Assembly (NCBI RefSeq): GCF_001949145.1
Contig: NW_019091503.1
Location: 370,764 to 434,763 of the forward strand
Direction: 5' to 3'
Length of the DNA: 64,000 bases
DNA from: Acanthaster planci
Lineage: Eukaryota; Echinodermata; Asteroidea; Valvatida; Acanthasteridae
A program made the position numbers and the translations under genes. The notes beneath the pieces are model-generated. The model did not search any database, was not told where the DNA came from, and worked only from the letters and a program-made list of their open reading frames with translations. This document shows, piece after piece, positions 13,243 through 26,138 of the stretch (positions are counted from its first letter, which is position 1; every line of letters begins with the position of its first letter).

Positions 13243-16200
13243 TCACAGTTTGGTATTGAACTCTGTCAATGTTGGTTGATACCCCATGGCAGGATTGGTT
13301 GGGAATGCCATGTTATCATTACCGTGGAGTCGATCTATGGTAGCGAGTCGCTCACGAGACCGGTGATGAACGATACCTGCACCGAGGGAATGGCTAGCTA
13401 CGTTCACAGTTGTACGGATCCGCTCACTACATTTAAAAACAAAATTTTCTGGTGAAATTATGAACTGAAATTAAGTTTTACAACGTATGTTGTTTGCACC
13501 ATGAAACTCAAAGATGCTATGTGCTTTATGCTTCAAGCAAACGCCACTTAAAATCCGTGTCTGACTTAATATGGGGACTTTTTCCCGTGGATGTTAAAGG
13601 TTTTCATGTATTACAAACTAGGCAAACACACGCACATTCAATTCCTATTTCACATTCTGAAACTGTTTTGTCCACCTTTGCCCACCCGGTGTGACATTTT
13701 CTCCATGGTTTCCCTGCAACATCAACTGGCCAACAGTGACAAGATACTCAAATGAGCACTTACAGGAACCAATCAATGATGATGATGAGTGTGACGTCTT
13801 CGGCTGGGAGACCAACTGCGTTGAGTACAATAACCAGTGTGACGAGGCCTGCTTGCGGTACACCCGCAGCACCAATACTAGCCAAGGTGGCTGTTACACT
13901 GTAACCAGAATAACAATATTATGCAGACTTAGAAACCTTTGGTGATCTTCAAACACCAAAACATGTAATTTGGAATCGAAATACGTATCGAGTATTCTCC
14001 ACAAGAACGCCACAACTCGCCGTTATATTGTGAGCCAACATGGACTACCGTACAAGTAATAAAGAGACCTTTTATGTACGCTGGATAAGTGTTCCTTTGG
14101 AAATGATAATGGAGAACGTATTTTGTCTGGCTTCCCGCTCACAGCCTATACTCTGCTCCATTTTTAGATTCCCAACGGTTTGGGGAACATTCAAATAAAC
14201 AGAATTCTTGAAAAAATTCTTTACTACGTTTTGATGTGCCGTTACGCTTCTTGTCCTGAAGTAAATATACTTATCACATTTTCAACATGGCGACTATTCC
14301 AGTCCACAATTTTTTACGATATATATAGAAATATATCACACCGTAAAAAAGTAGTTATTTTCTGATAGTGTACAAAGTAGTTCATGTTTTGTATCTACTT
14401 ACACCATTCATCCCAATTTACCTGACGGTTAAAACAGTTGCCACGTCCATTTCTAAATTATTGACTTGAGCAATAAAGATGGCGGCCACTGCTTCGTAGA
14501 GGGCGGTACCATCCCTGATTAGTGTCGTACCGACTGGTAGCATAAAACGGGTGACGCGCTTGTCAATGCCATTGCTCTGCTCAAGACAGTCGATGGTCAA
14601 CGGTAGGGTAGCAGAACTGGAAAAACATCTTGCCATTAATTAATTGAACCGGAACAGAGGAATCCGACCATATCTTGATCAGACATAATACCTTTATAGA
14701 CCTGATGACACCAAATTTAGACTAAACAAGACTAAACTCAGTCATTCTTGGAGAACTTTTACGTCAGACGCTACAAGTCTTGCAACAAGTTCCCTCAACC
14801 ATTTTGCATATCAGCAGAAGCAAAACGTAACGTATATTTCTTACTCGCAAACAGAAAAGATGTTCGTGAATGCATACGAAGATAATTTTTCCCACCTTGA
14901 AGCAGTGGCGAAGGCAGTCATCAGCGCTGGCGTCACACCCTTGATGAAGACGAAGGGATTCTTACGAGTGAAGATGACAAAGATGAGAGGTAAAATAATG
15001 AGTCCGTGGATGAGAAGACTAGAGATGACGGTTGCCGAGTACAGGCCAATCTGACTGAAGACGGTCATCCAATCCTTCATGTCTAGAATCTTGCCAATGA
15101 TGAGGAAGAAGATTCCAATAGGAGAAATCCTGTCAGAATGATCAATCAGGGAAACATGCATTTTGTCAATATACATATAATTTTGAGGAATGTGATTGAC
15201 ACGCAGAATTCCCCTTTCCCTCTAGGTGAAATGAAAGGTCGGGTTTTAAAGTCCCTATTATGATGCCATAGTTGCACACAGCATATGGGAAGTTTTAACA
15301 AGTTGAAAACTCCTCCAGGAATCTCTTCACTGCTTACCATTCTTGCAAGCAAGTTTAGAAGGTTTTAAAGCTCCTGCGCCCAGTGGTCTATAACCTGAAA
15401 ATACCCTCTTTCTTATAGTGACTATAACATATGGCCCTTCTAATTCATCGAAAGATGTAACTTCAATATCCATACACATTTGATAATAGATGATACTGTC
15501 TAAGTTTCAATAGAAATTAGGAGTCTGTTCAATAGACGAGGAATGACTAAAGGATCATGTCAGAATTGACTGGCTGGGACTTGGAAGGACACTTGTCCAT
15601 GGAAAGTGGTAGTTGGATAGGCAGCTGTATCCACAATCACACATTTCCTAATCAGCCGGATATCGCCATGTAATTAAGAAAGATCTAACTCTCTTGTTAA
15701 CGGTTGTAATAAGGCAGGCTTGTGTACTTACCAAATAATGTAGCGAACCAGCCACATAATGACCTCCATCATCGAGTTGGCAAAGGCTCTGAGCGGTTCT
15801 CCTTCCGGCCCCATACGACCCAGCGTAATACCCAAGGCAAAGGAGAACACTACCAGGCCAAGCAGGTTGCTTCGGTACTGGTACCCGCCTGTGGACACCA
15901 GCATGATCTCAGGCTCGGGTGTGGTACCCATAGTAACGCCCTCTTCGGTCGTCATGGTCACACCTATCATCTCCGATTGATTCTGTACCATTATCACTGG
16001 CGTCTGCACGGTCTTGTACTGAACACAAACAAAGAACAGTTATCTGTTACTTCATTATTCATTTTGGAATGATTTTTAGCTTGATACTGCTTGTTTCGGA
16101 AACTGTTGACACACTTATCCCACTGACGCGAAACTCAAAAATTTAAAGTCAACGAAATGTTACTCGAATGCAGGAAAAAGGATGATACTAATGGGAAAAT

Positions 16201-17796
16201 GTGAATGTTTTTATAACCCTGGAAGGACAAATAAGGGACTAGGAGGGCGATGCTCATGGTGCTTGATTGTCGTCTTAGTCTCTACATTTTATCACAAGTG
16301 AGGAGGTAGTGTGCACGAAGCTGACGGGCCCCCAATTCTCAGATAACCTTTGGTATTACTCACTGAACGGAAGCAGGCCTCCACAACATTTGGCGGGAAC
16401 ATGTTTCTGAAAACAAAAGGTGAAAGGAGATAACGTTTAGTCCGTAAAAATCTCTGGCCTTACCTCCTCCCGGTTAAATATTATCACTCTTTGGCTTTTG
16501 TAATGATGGCCAGCCGTAGCTTGCCCACTGCTCGTTAGCAGAACCTGAGCATTTTTCTCGCGGTCTGCATGACGTCACTGCGGACTTTAACACGCTGCAA
16601 AGGGGCAAATTTACCCTTCGTGCTATTCAATAATGCAATTTCCTAGATGCTCGATCGCGATGATAGACTTAGGAAAAGAAAGTCGTACTAAAGGTATACA
16701 ATATATTTTGATATTGAATCTCGTTAACAGTGTTGAATGATTTTATGTTCCTGCTCAATGGGGCTTTAGTTTACCTTAGCAGATCCAGTATAGAGTCCAC
16801 TGTGTTGACATACTCCGTGTTACCAGATCGATCGATGTTCGTCGATTCTTGTCGATTGCCTGGTTGTATCAACATCACCATGACAATGCCAAGGGTTACA
16901 GCTATGACTGTTGTACAGACGTAGTACACCAAAGCCTGCAGAATGAAGAATAGTATTCAGTATGTCAAAGATCTTTTCAGAAAAGGTCTGCAATGTTTTG
17001 TTCAGTCTGTCTGTCTGTCTGCTGTACCAGTTATTAATAAAAAGAAACTTGTAAATTTATATCTAATAAAGATTTCCATTTGTAATAAACCTAGATTTAT
17101 TGCCGTATTTGCAGATATTTTATAAAAAAATATAACTTCGTAATCCAAACAATTTTGTCAAAATATTACCTACGAACTGAGTTAAGTAAGTGAAATAACG
17201 CATGCGTACATGACTGAATCCCCAGTTCATGTAAATTATTTTGATCACAGCATAACATTTGTCCCTTAGGTCTGGAAAGTCGAGGTTCTTGAACTGCAAA
17301 CTTTAGGGTTTTAAATTTACCACCACTTAGTGCCATAAAGTGGAGTGAATACGTCAGTTTGGTCGGTGTAAAATTCACTCGGTGTTAATGAAACATTGTT
17401 TTATGGAGCAGTCAGGAAACTTACCTTAAGGCCGAGAATTCCAGACAAGCGTTTGTCAAGAGACGCCATGCCTGACACCAGACTTGAAACCACCAAAGGG
17501 ATGATGACCATCTCCAGCATGTTGAGGAACAGCGTACCAGGGAAGGAAATGTAGGAAATATCCTTGGACGTAAAAGTTAGATCCGTACCCAGCTTGATGA
17601 AGAAACCCACTCCAAGGCCGAGAAGAAGAGAAAGCAGAAGAAGAACGACTAGGAGATTACGGCGGAGAAAACCAACACAGCAGGTACGCCAGGAGGTACG
17701 ACGCCTTTCAGAGGAGGTGTCAGACATTGCTTGGGTGTCTGCCAGGTCTACTATAGTAGCATCGGTATCCTTCATCTCGGACACGTGGTTTTCCAT
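13243..17796 (-). CDS. Excitatory amino acid transporter-like protein, copy A (altered binding site)
   Basis: SLC1-family carriers import glutamate or aspartate with sodium. Eight coding exons join in phase on the minus strand: 17425-17796, 16775-16935, 16364-16406, 15732-16018, 14896-15129, 14422-14616, 13764-13898 and 13243-13426, giving 536 residues and no stop. Family marks are the first membrane segments ([19 protein letters not shown]), hairpin 1 (ASSSATLP), hairpin 2 ([19 protein letters not shown]) and transmembrane segment 8. The NMDGT motif of segment 7 reads IRDGT (residues 399-403, 14505-14519). In segment 8, the Asp that holds the substrate amino group (GltPh D394) is Glu477, and the sodium-site Asp (GltPh D405) is His488, preceded by Ser for Gly. 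The Arg for the side-chain carboxylate is kept (Arg480). An acceptor 10 bp before the ATG implies a 5' UTR intron. Sodium-coupled transport is unlikely as in normal EAATs; an anion-conducting, regulatory or decaying protein is possible. Confidence 0.88.
14505..14519 (-). other. Rewritten NMDGT motif in transporter copy A
   Basis: On the minus strand the codons ATC AGG GAT GGT ACC give IRDGT. The paralog at 30565-30579 has AAC ATG GAT GGA ACC, the canonical NMDGT. In the SLC1 family this unwound part of segment 7 supplies sodium ligands (GltPh N310 and D312). Asn is replaced by Ile and Met by Arg. Confidence 0.92.
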
Positions 17797-20700
17797 CTGT
17801 CGCTGAACTGTTGTCTAATTTCCAAATCAATTAAAAAGTTTATGTATGTCTGTTTAGATCTTCCTTGTTTAACTTAGGTCTATGACCTTGCATCAGCAAA
17901 ATTATATCTCCTCCATATTATTTGTGTGTCTATTTAATTCTTCAACCGTTGTATGCGTCAACAACTTGGGGAAATTTGGTCCGTGTATAGACCAAAGAAA
18001 GTGTAAACTTTTCATTTCAGCAAAGAAACAAGTGAATACATGTTGGTCTTTCACAAACAGTTGATTTTTGAAATCGATTAAATCCTTACGATATGTACAT
18101 GATTATCAGGCCAGATAAATTAAATCGAAATTTGACGGCATCCGTAAAGACCAGTTTACAATTGGAAAGACCAGTGACTACATTGATTGTACCATCTTTG
18201 TATTAAAGTCTTCTTGGGACCAATATTTTTCAGATAACCGTATATGAATTTTGAACGAAAAAAGTTTCGCTAACTTTCTTAGCAGTGAACAGGGTGGGTT
18301 GGTACGGGTTAACAGGGACAAGACCTTTGCGCTTAAACACAAAATAAAATAGCAGCATTGTGAGCGATGGCACGACGCAGCGCATGAAGCAACTCCAGAA
18401 TAATAGAGAACATACGTAAGAGGAAAAAACTGTAGGACGACGCGACAGCCCGTCACCCTCTACAGTTACGTCTCGTATATGAAATAAGAAAATCCAGTGT
18501 GTCATTTATAGTGCACCGTAGAAAGTAATCCGTGAACGACTCTGCTTACATCTTGTTTTACTCGAGTAATTCCCAGTATCTCATTCATTTTAGATAAACC
18601 ATACTATTATTGTCGGCGATTCGGATTGACAGGACGGGCCAATAATACTGTAAACGTATCCCATGTCGTTGAGCAATTAAAGTGCCAAAAAGGAAAGCTA
18701 TTGAATTGTATACCTCAATTCTTAGTGCCAACAAAGGCCATGTAAGTAATCCTCCCAACATGGGCTCAGTGAATGGCTACAAGCTTGTGGTAGCTTTTTA
18801 TCTTAATTGCTTGTTTATTGGTGTCGGGTGGGATTTACACAGAAAACCCACTGTTAATCAAACCATTTTCTTGCGGGGAATAACACCAATGCATAATTTT
18901 ATTTTTTAGATCGAATCATTGCAGACAGATTTCTATACATGCACATTTTTCGGGAGAAGAAAAACTAATGAACATATCCCCAAAGAAGAGTTAATTCAGT
19001 ACATCGAATTTTTAATTCCATCATTACGTCTTGTATGGCCTATACTCTTTTCTTATCGAAAGACCCCTCGACGAAAGAAAGTGCCACAGGAAAAAAACCA
19101 AAGTGGCTGGACCCAAATGATTTTTCTGCGCAATCTCACCTAACACTAATACTACAAGCAAATAAAAATACAATTTCAATCTTTCCCTGAACAAAAAATC
19201 TGGAAAATGTACTTTTCTTTTTAAAAAAAATATCTAATTAAAACAAACATGAAAGCCTTCCTAAAGCAAATTTAGGAAATTGTGTCCTTTTTTCCAAAAC
19301 AGAAACCCTCCTACAATAGATATCGTACAAAATAAAAATTTCGTAAATGTATACTTCTCGTGAAAATGAACTTAGAAAAACTCTTAAAAACGAATTCGAA
19401 AAGAATTCAATTATTGAAATTGTATACTTTATTGGAGCGGTGGGATTTCGTAAGTATTCACCTCAACGGATCGAAATAATGCCTGGTTCCGCCTCTTCTT
19501 AAGATGGATCGATGCAGAGTGCAGACAGATCGACCGTAGAAAGAAATGATTACGTAACGATGTATCGTTGGTCTGATTAATTCAATTCAATACAATCAAA
19601 GAGATACTTAGGTCGATACATTGCAATTATAATTTGGATGTTCAGCACGGTGACGAGAATAATTAAGGGCAAAGAACATGCAAGAGTTTGGAGACCAACT
19701 TCTTATAAAGCAACTGTTTGTTGGGAGGGCCTTCGATGAAACGGAGTAACTTCATTTTGAAAAAAAATCCGTAGTTTGTATCAAAAGTGAAGTGACTACT
19801 TTACGGCTTGCTTAGCCTTCTGACAGAAATACACCACGAAAGTATAGGTGTGCTAATTCCTGACAGTAATTCGTTGTTGAATTCTCTTAAACGAGTGTTA
19901 GCTCGAACTGGTAAAGAATTGAGCTGCTTTTTACTGCTCAACACTTCAGCATGTACAGTGTGTGAAGATAGATGCATACTGGCCTGAAACTTGGTACAAG
20001 TTACCAAGGGAATGGTAACAATTCAAACTACTGTAGTTGGCCTACAAGACAAAGATTTTGAAAATAAACCATCCAAAGAAAGGCCGGATTTCTGTAAAAC
20101 CTTCATACGAGAGTGGCCAACGTGTGCAGAGTGTGTAAGGTCGTTAATACCGATAGCTAGGTTTTTAAGAGTAAAATTACATTCACCATAACAACTCAAT
20201 TTTGTCAACGAATACGGCTCAAGATCGTCAACTGTGGCAGCACGTTGAATAATGACATCAATACTCAAACTACTTAAAGTAAGGTGTGCAGGTATAGGGT
20301 TTGCACGGCTGTAATCTTTAAGGTCAATGGTTTTGCTCTGGGAGTTTTGCTGAAAAGATTTACTCGTGAGCATCCCTTTGTAACAAAAGCAATGACCGGA
20401 AAGTAAGCTGCCCTGTAATTAAATGAATAAGTCCAAAATTCAGCAACGAATGACGAACTTGTTTAGACATTAGTGGTAACGCTTGTTCAAACGTGAGGGT
20501 CACCAATATGATGGGTGCTGATACGTTGAATTATATTATTACAATTTGAATTTTTTTGCAGCAAACCTCCAAAAAGGATAAGATCTCTGTAGCCAAATTT
20601 ACCAAAAGGGAATGGGATTTCTGACGTACACATTTCCAATAGATACAAACTAAACAGTGACAGGCGTTCATCTAGAAATAGTAAGATAAACTGGGCAGTA

Positions 20701-23700
20701 TTTTTGTGAAGCGATATATAAATGAGGAATTATTTACAGGGAACAAAGAAAGCAAAGGAACCACCTGGGTTCTTGACAAATGTGAAAATAATGAATAAAT
20801 GGAACATCACCATAGCTCACCTATTTATGTGTACTACTGCTAAACGTTGTTTACCACAGTGATGACGTAATATAGTCCAAGATATTAATGGCGGAAAATC
20901 GTAAGGCAAGGAAATGTCTGCCGATCTTGCTGCCAGTGAAGCCAACACAGATCTGAGGGTTGGTGCATCGAATCAGTGGTCTTTTTTTAAAGAAACGACA
21001 CGCGTGGCCTTCGATTCGGGCCATTAATCAACGTCTATTCTCCTGAGTCAACTCAAATTCAGCCTCATTCACAGATACCCTTTGCGTCATAAGGTCATAA
21101 CAAGTGAAAGAAAATACACGTATGAATTTCCAACAGTTTTCTCAAACAATACTTTAAAAAAATTCGGTCAAACAGCCCTCCAGCCATGCATGCTACCTTT
21201 CAAAAGTAGTTGTGAACAATCTCCTTACACGGGTTTTTGCGCAAGAGTGGAGCGTACTGCTTGAGGTGGCGCAGAACTCAATGAACCAGCCTAGTGTGGA
21301 TTTTGGATTCTCAAAATGAAGACTCACTGGAAGTACTGCGCAAATGAAGCTTTTAAACTTTCAATAAATATAAGGGAAAGGGGCCAACATTTCATAGGAG
21401 TCTACATTTAATAGGTGACCTTTTCTGTGAAAGTAATTCACAAGTCGTCAGACCCTCTTTCGAATTTCGGGCCTTGTAAAGAGTTTTGTAGCTATGAAAA
21501 TCAGTATCGCTCAATATGTGCACCTACACCAATGTCTATTTTTATTTGAGTACCAAATAAGTGATGCATCAAAAAGCTAATTAGCTTGTTCTTTCTAAAG
21601 CAAACATAAACAAAATTTCTGGGAAAAAAATGGTTTTTGACGCAATTTTCACGGAACGGGTCACATATTTCCCCAGTCAGATATAACCATTGTTACACCG
21701 TCTCACGTACATGTACGTACGTCATGGGCTCTCGACCGTGTCTAAAACGAGCTTCAAGAGCTGTGGCTACGTCTAACAGTTACTAACGCATTCCTACATA
21801 TTTCCGATAAGCAAAAACCGAGAACTACCGGTAATTATGAATAACTATGGGGAAGTGTTTGAGATAGTAACAAAACATTGGTGATCGTGCAATACGGATT
21901 TCCGGTTTGATGACGTCATATAATTTTGTTGCCTGTCATCAGAAACTCTATTCGATTTCATCTTTTTTCAACATGTGCATTAACGAAGTCAAATGTAATA
22001 TACGCCAACAAACTGTTGAAAGAACCATTCTGATGATATAGTGCTAGAAAAAGGTTGACTCAAAATAGTATGGGCAAATTTCCTAACGTAAAATAGTGCC
22101 GAGCTGGTTAAAAGACCATCAAGCTGGTCCGTTCGTTTAAAAAAACTAAGGCGTCCGGTATGCACCACTCGCAAGAAATAATGCTGCAGGAGGCCTTTGG
22201 AAGTCTGCAACATTTGACATGATCACCATTACATCTAACAGCCAATGCTCGTTCAATTTGCGTCCAATCTTGAACAAATCTGAGAACTTAGGAACAACAT
22301 TCCACCAAACCGCTGGAAAGTAACGATCAAAGATTTGGAATTTAGCGCCTGAATTCCACATGGTAGCAACAATGACGTAAGTTGTATTGGGATAGCAGTA
22401 TATGCATTATAAACATCGGGAACGCTTAACCGTTAATGTCCAAATAACCTCATTCACAGGTCGGCCATACTGAACTGAAAGTGAGGTTAGCTTTTTATAT
22501 TAAGAATTTAGGAATAAAATTGAGAATAAAGAAGTAACAGTTAATTATACTGAATAATTTATATCTAACAGTATAAATTAAACAACATTTAAAAACGAGA
22601 TGAGGCATAGAACCCCCCGTAGTCTGGCACCATCCCATTTAACAAAATTGCATTGCATAGATTAAATTCAGGGAAGATGATCAAAAACGGCTTTTCGTGA
22701 ATAAGATATGGTCAATCCACAATTATTTTTTTGCTCAGTGGTTTGTGAGCAGTCAATGTTGATGGTGCTCTTCAGATATCGCTGCAACTGCCTGGTGTTT
22801 TATTTAAGCCCTCATCGATCCAACTACCTTCTGAACTTGTTTATAGCCCGTAATCAGCTTTGATTAAGACTATCAGCTGAAGCATAAGGGTTAAACATTA
22901 ATCAGTGACCGCTTACGGGAGAGCCTTGCACAAATGTACTTGTCTTTCAGGATCTCCGAAGAATAAGCAACTGTTATTGACAGCCTTTCCATTTGTAATG
23001 TTGATATTGCAGACCAATAACAACACAATTGATGAAGTTCAAACGTTATATTGATTTCTCGAAAGAACGAAACTGCTTTCAGAGCTAATGTAATTTACGA
23101 TTGTGACTAACTTCAATCGTAATTTGGTTATTTTGCACCGCGGTTGAAAAGCTATTCAAGTAGGCTATGCAGAAATCTAATATAGATCACACAGGGTGTT
23201 GTTCAATAAGTATCTATCGGAATGAATATTTATCACAAAATATGGAGGGCCTGACGTTTCGATCCTAGCAGAATCTTTCTCAAAGGCAAAATGACATGTG
23301 GCAAAGAAGCAAACAAGAAATCAACCACGCATGGACGAATGCAGGAGGACAAAAAGGAAAGGTCAACAAAGCTGCAGGCTGGATAAAGGGGCAAGGGGTA
23401 AAGGGGACTGCATGGAGGCATGGTTAAATAACAAAGGAATGTAAGATGGGAAGAGATTGAAGAAAAAATACAATGGAACTAACTGGAGGGGGTATAATCT
23501 GCAGACAAAAAGAGGGAAAGAAAGGAGTGTTAATTAACTGGTAGTTTAATTCAGGCCATGGCATTGTATGGTGCAGAGGGCATTTGATCCAAAGGTCTTC
23601 TCTGTTGAAGCGAACAGTATCTTTACGGTGCCAAGTTATTCTATATGCCCTGTAAGATCATGTCAAACATAGAATGGTTAGGACGGTTAAGTAGTGGCCC

Positions 23701-24641
23701 AAATGGGTATCTAGTCGTTTGGTGATCTGTGGCCATATTTATTTATCTATTTAGAAAAGATGAAAATGCCAATGATGAAGTGTTTTCACTCGGCTATGGT
23801 AAGAATGGTCACATTCAATTCCACCGTCTTGCAATGTGAATGAAAAAAAAACACGGTTTTTCACTCTAGTTGGGACAATTACAAGTAGGAGTGGTTGGAT
23901 AGTCACGTCAATATAAGCATTTTGATCCCTTAATAAATTATGAATGTACCAACTTTCCCTGAATTTACCATTAATCAATATTTTCAGGGCATTTTCAACT
24001 CAATGAGTGGGATTTGTTATCCCTGAGATGGCATGTGAAAGCTTTCATTGTTTGGCCATCCTTGAAATCTAGGTTACTTCACCAGCTGTTGCCAGTACGC
24101 TTTGGAAAGTCCATAAAAGAGTCTGTTAAATCCTTTTATGCCAGTGGTGTACAGTTCGGTATCAGTAAAAAATAAACAAAAATCCGTTGAAGGATTAGAT
24201 TAATCCAATAAGCTGGAAATCCTTGAAATTACAGCGCTGAGGGATCAGTAATTCAGAGCAAAGGGGTTTTCAAAGAGAGGAGTATGTAGGCCTACCCCCC
24301 CACTGGCTATGCCAGTCACTGCGTGGATAGAACTGACTAGGTTTGCGTGTCAAAAAGTATTCACTACACCACTTTTGTGTATTTTTTGACCTTCATGGCA
24401 TTGCAATGCTTGCTGATATTACGAAGAGTAGATCCATCGGCTTTTGCCTCATCAGGAGTAGCCTTGTCCAAGGCGGTCTTGGTGCATTTCCGACCGTTGA
24501 AAGGGATCGTCGGGTCTCACGCACGGCAACAGGGGCCCACGGCAAACAGCCACTGGGTAGTACTATCACCGACCCCGTATGCGACGTTTCAAGTACTCAC
24601 GACAACCCCAGAGAGCAATCTAGGGCCTGTTTAGTTTTCAC

Positions 24642-24857
24642 CATCCATTAGGCAAGTTTTGGTTTGGTGTCCGTAACCCAACGACGAATCACTGATCGTG
24701 ATCCAGATCCATGTGATCTAGATCAGTGATCGTAATGCTGGTTTACACCTATCCATTAGGCGAGTTTTGGTATCTGTGAACCAACGACGGATGCAGTGAT
24801 CGTGATCCTGATCCAGTGTGATCTAGTTCAGTGATCGTAATGCTGGTTTGAACCATA
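24642..24857. repeat. Two tandem copies of a 108-bp GATC-rich palindromic unit
   Basis: Copies start at 24642 and 24750 (shared start ATCCATTAGGC, shared end GTAATGCTGGTTT). Each holds an inverted motif of the form CACTGATCGTGATCC followed by GATCTAGATCAGTGATCG, slightly decayed in the second copy. Confidence 0.85.
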
Positions 24858-25140
24858 AACGCAAAAACGTGTACTGTGGCGCCTTTTGATAGTAAATATA
24901 TCTGAAGAATTTACACTACACGAGAAGAAAGAAGTAGTTTGCAAAGCTACTGAATATAAGAAAGTATTACAAGACGTAATTCAGATCTAGTGCCATGTTC
25001 TAGGCATTCTCAAGATCCACATATCATGAAAATAACAGTGAAGCATCTTGCAATTCATCTCGATGTTTGGTGGCAAACATTAACGGAAAGTGTTGGGAAT
25101 GTTTTTGGACAAGGAAAAAATTTCACGCCAGCGTGAACAC

Positions 25141-25200
25141 CCAGGATTCGATCCCTCAACCATTGCTCGATTCACGCTCTCAATCACTTCTAACGAGGGA
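25141..25200 (-). mobile_element. tRNA-derived SINE-like head
   Basis: On the minus strand, an A-box-like TTAGAAGTGATTGAGAGCG (25175-25193) is followed about 20 bases later by a B-box-like GGATCGAATCC (25144-25154), the layout of a Pol III promoter. No complete cloverleaf or clear anticodon arm is visible, so a decayed SINE is likelier than a tRNA gene. Confidence 0.5.
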
Positions 25201-26083
25201 ATTACATGTCATCGTTTTTGCGTGACAGTAAGATTCACATGTTGAAAAAGAAAATCACTGTCCAGTACGTACTCTCATACAACTTCTTTTATGAGTACCA
25301 GTGCCATTGAATTACCATATCAATCATACATACGTCACTGTAAGATCATGGCCAGGCATGCCAAGGTCGACGATTATAAAGACAAATTGTAACCAACAAT
25401 GACACCAGTAGAATGTAGGTCACTTATAACAGACCTTTCTTTAGCAACGTCACAAGGGTGCACAAGTACCATATCTGATTATCATGGTTGGCAGATGACA
25501 GAACTATGACTAGCCTTGAGTGCAAAACCTGAAGAATTATAATAACAAAATTTGATGACAATCTCAAGAACTTATAAAACATGACGAATGCTTGAAATTC
25601 TGCAATGATAACGACTTCCATGAAAACAATGTGGGAAAAAAGATTGAAAATACAATTCCATAGGCCTGCACCTGTACAATAAAATCCTCCACCACAAGTA
25701 AGGCGTTGTTTAAAAACGAAACACCCCATGCCCCAGGATTGGGTAATTAATGGCAAGGTGGGTAAGTTTGTGGGGGACCCTATACCCCAAAGTGAGTTCG
25801 ACCTGGGCATTGGGTAGCATCATTGAATACAAAGGATGTTTCAATATTAAAGCGTTTGAATACTCTAATTCGCCTCAAATTTTGTGCACTCAAATCTCCA
25901 CTCACAAGTAGGGGATTGTTTAGACATCATTCTCTGGGTTGGGGGTAAGGTTGAAAGGCAGAGGGGACTCTAGGGACGGTACAAAGGTGAACGTAGTACA
26001 GGATGTGGGCTTTATGAAGAAAACACTCCACTCGAGAGAGATCAAATTTCCAATGCGTCTTCGCTATATGAGCTTCGAGCTGA

Positions 26084-26086
<3 letters not shown>

Positions 26087-26134
<48 letters not shown>
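26087..26134. repeat. GA dinucleotide microsatellite
   Basis: An uninterrupted run of about 23 GA units. The surrounding open frame, which reads as alternating Arg-Glu, is an artefact of this repeat. Confidence 0.97.

Positions 26135-26138
<4 letters not shown>

Noticed and set aside
20023-20373. 116-codon minus-strand open frame, with another at 19801-20007
   Set aside because: No domain, motif or splice-consistent neighbour is recognisable; in AT-rich DNA of this length such frames occur by chance.
24343-24651. Two overlapping plus-strand frames of about 100 codons
   Set aside because: Both frames are open over the same GC-richer patch and neither matches a family I know. It may be an old retrosequence but cannot be supported.
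25424-25810. 128-codon minus-strand open frame with hydrophobic segments
   Set aside because: Hydrophobicity comes from AT-rich codons; no family match or splice signals support it.
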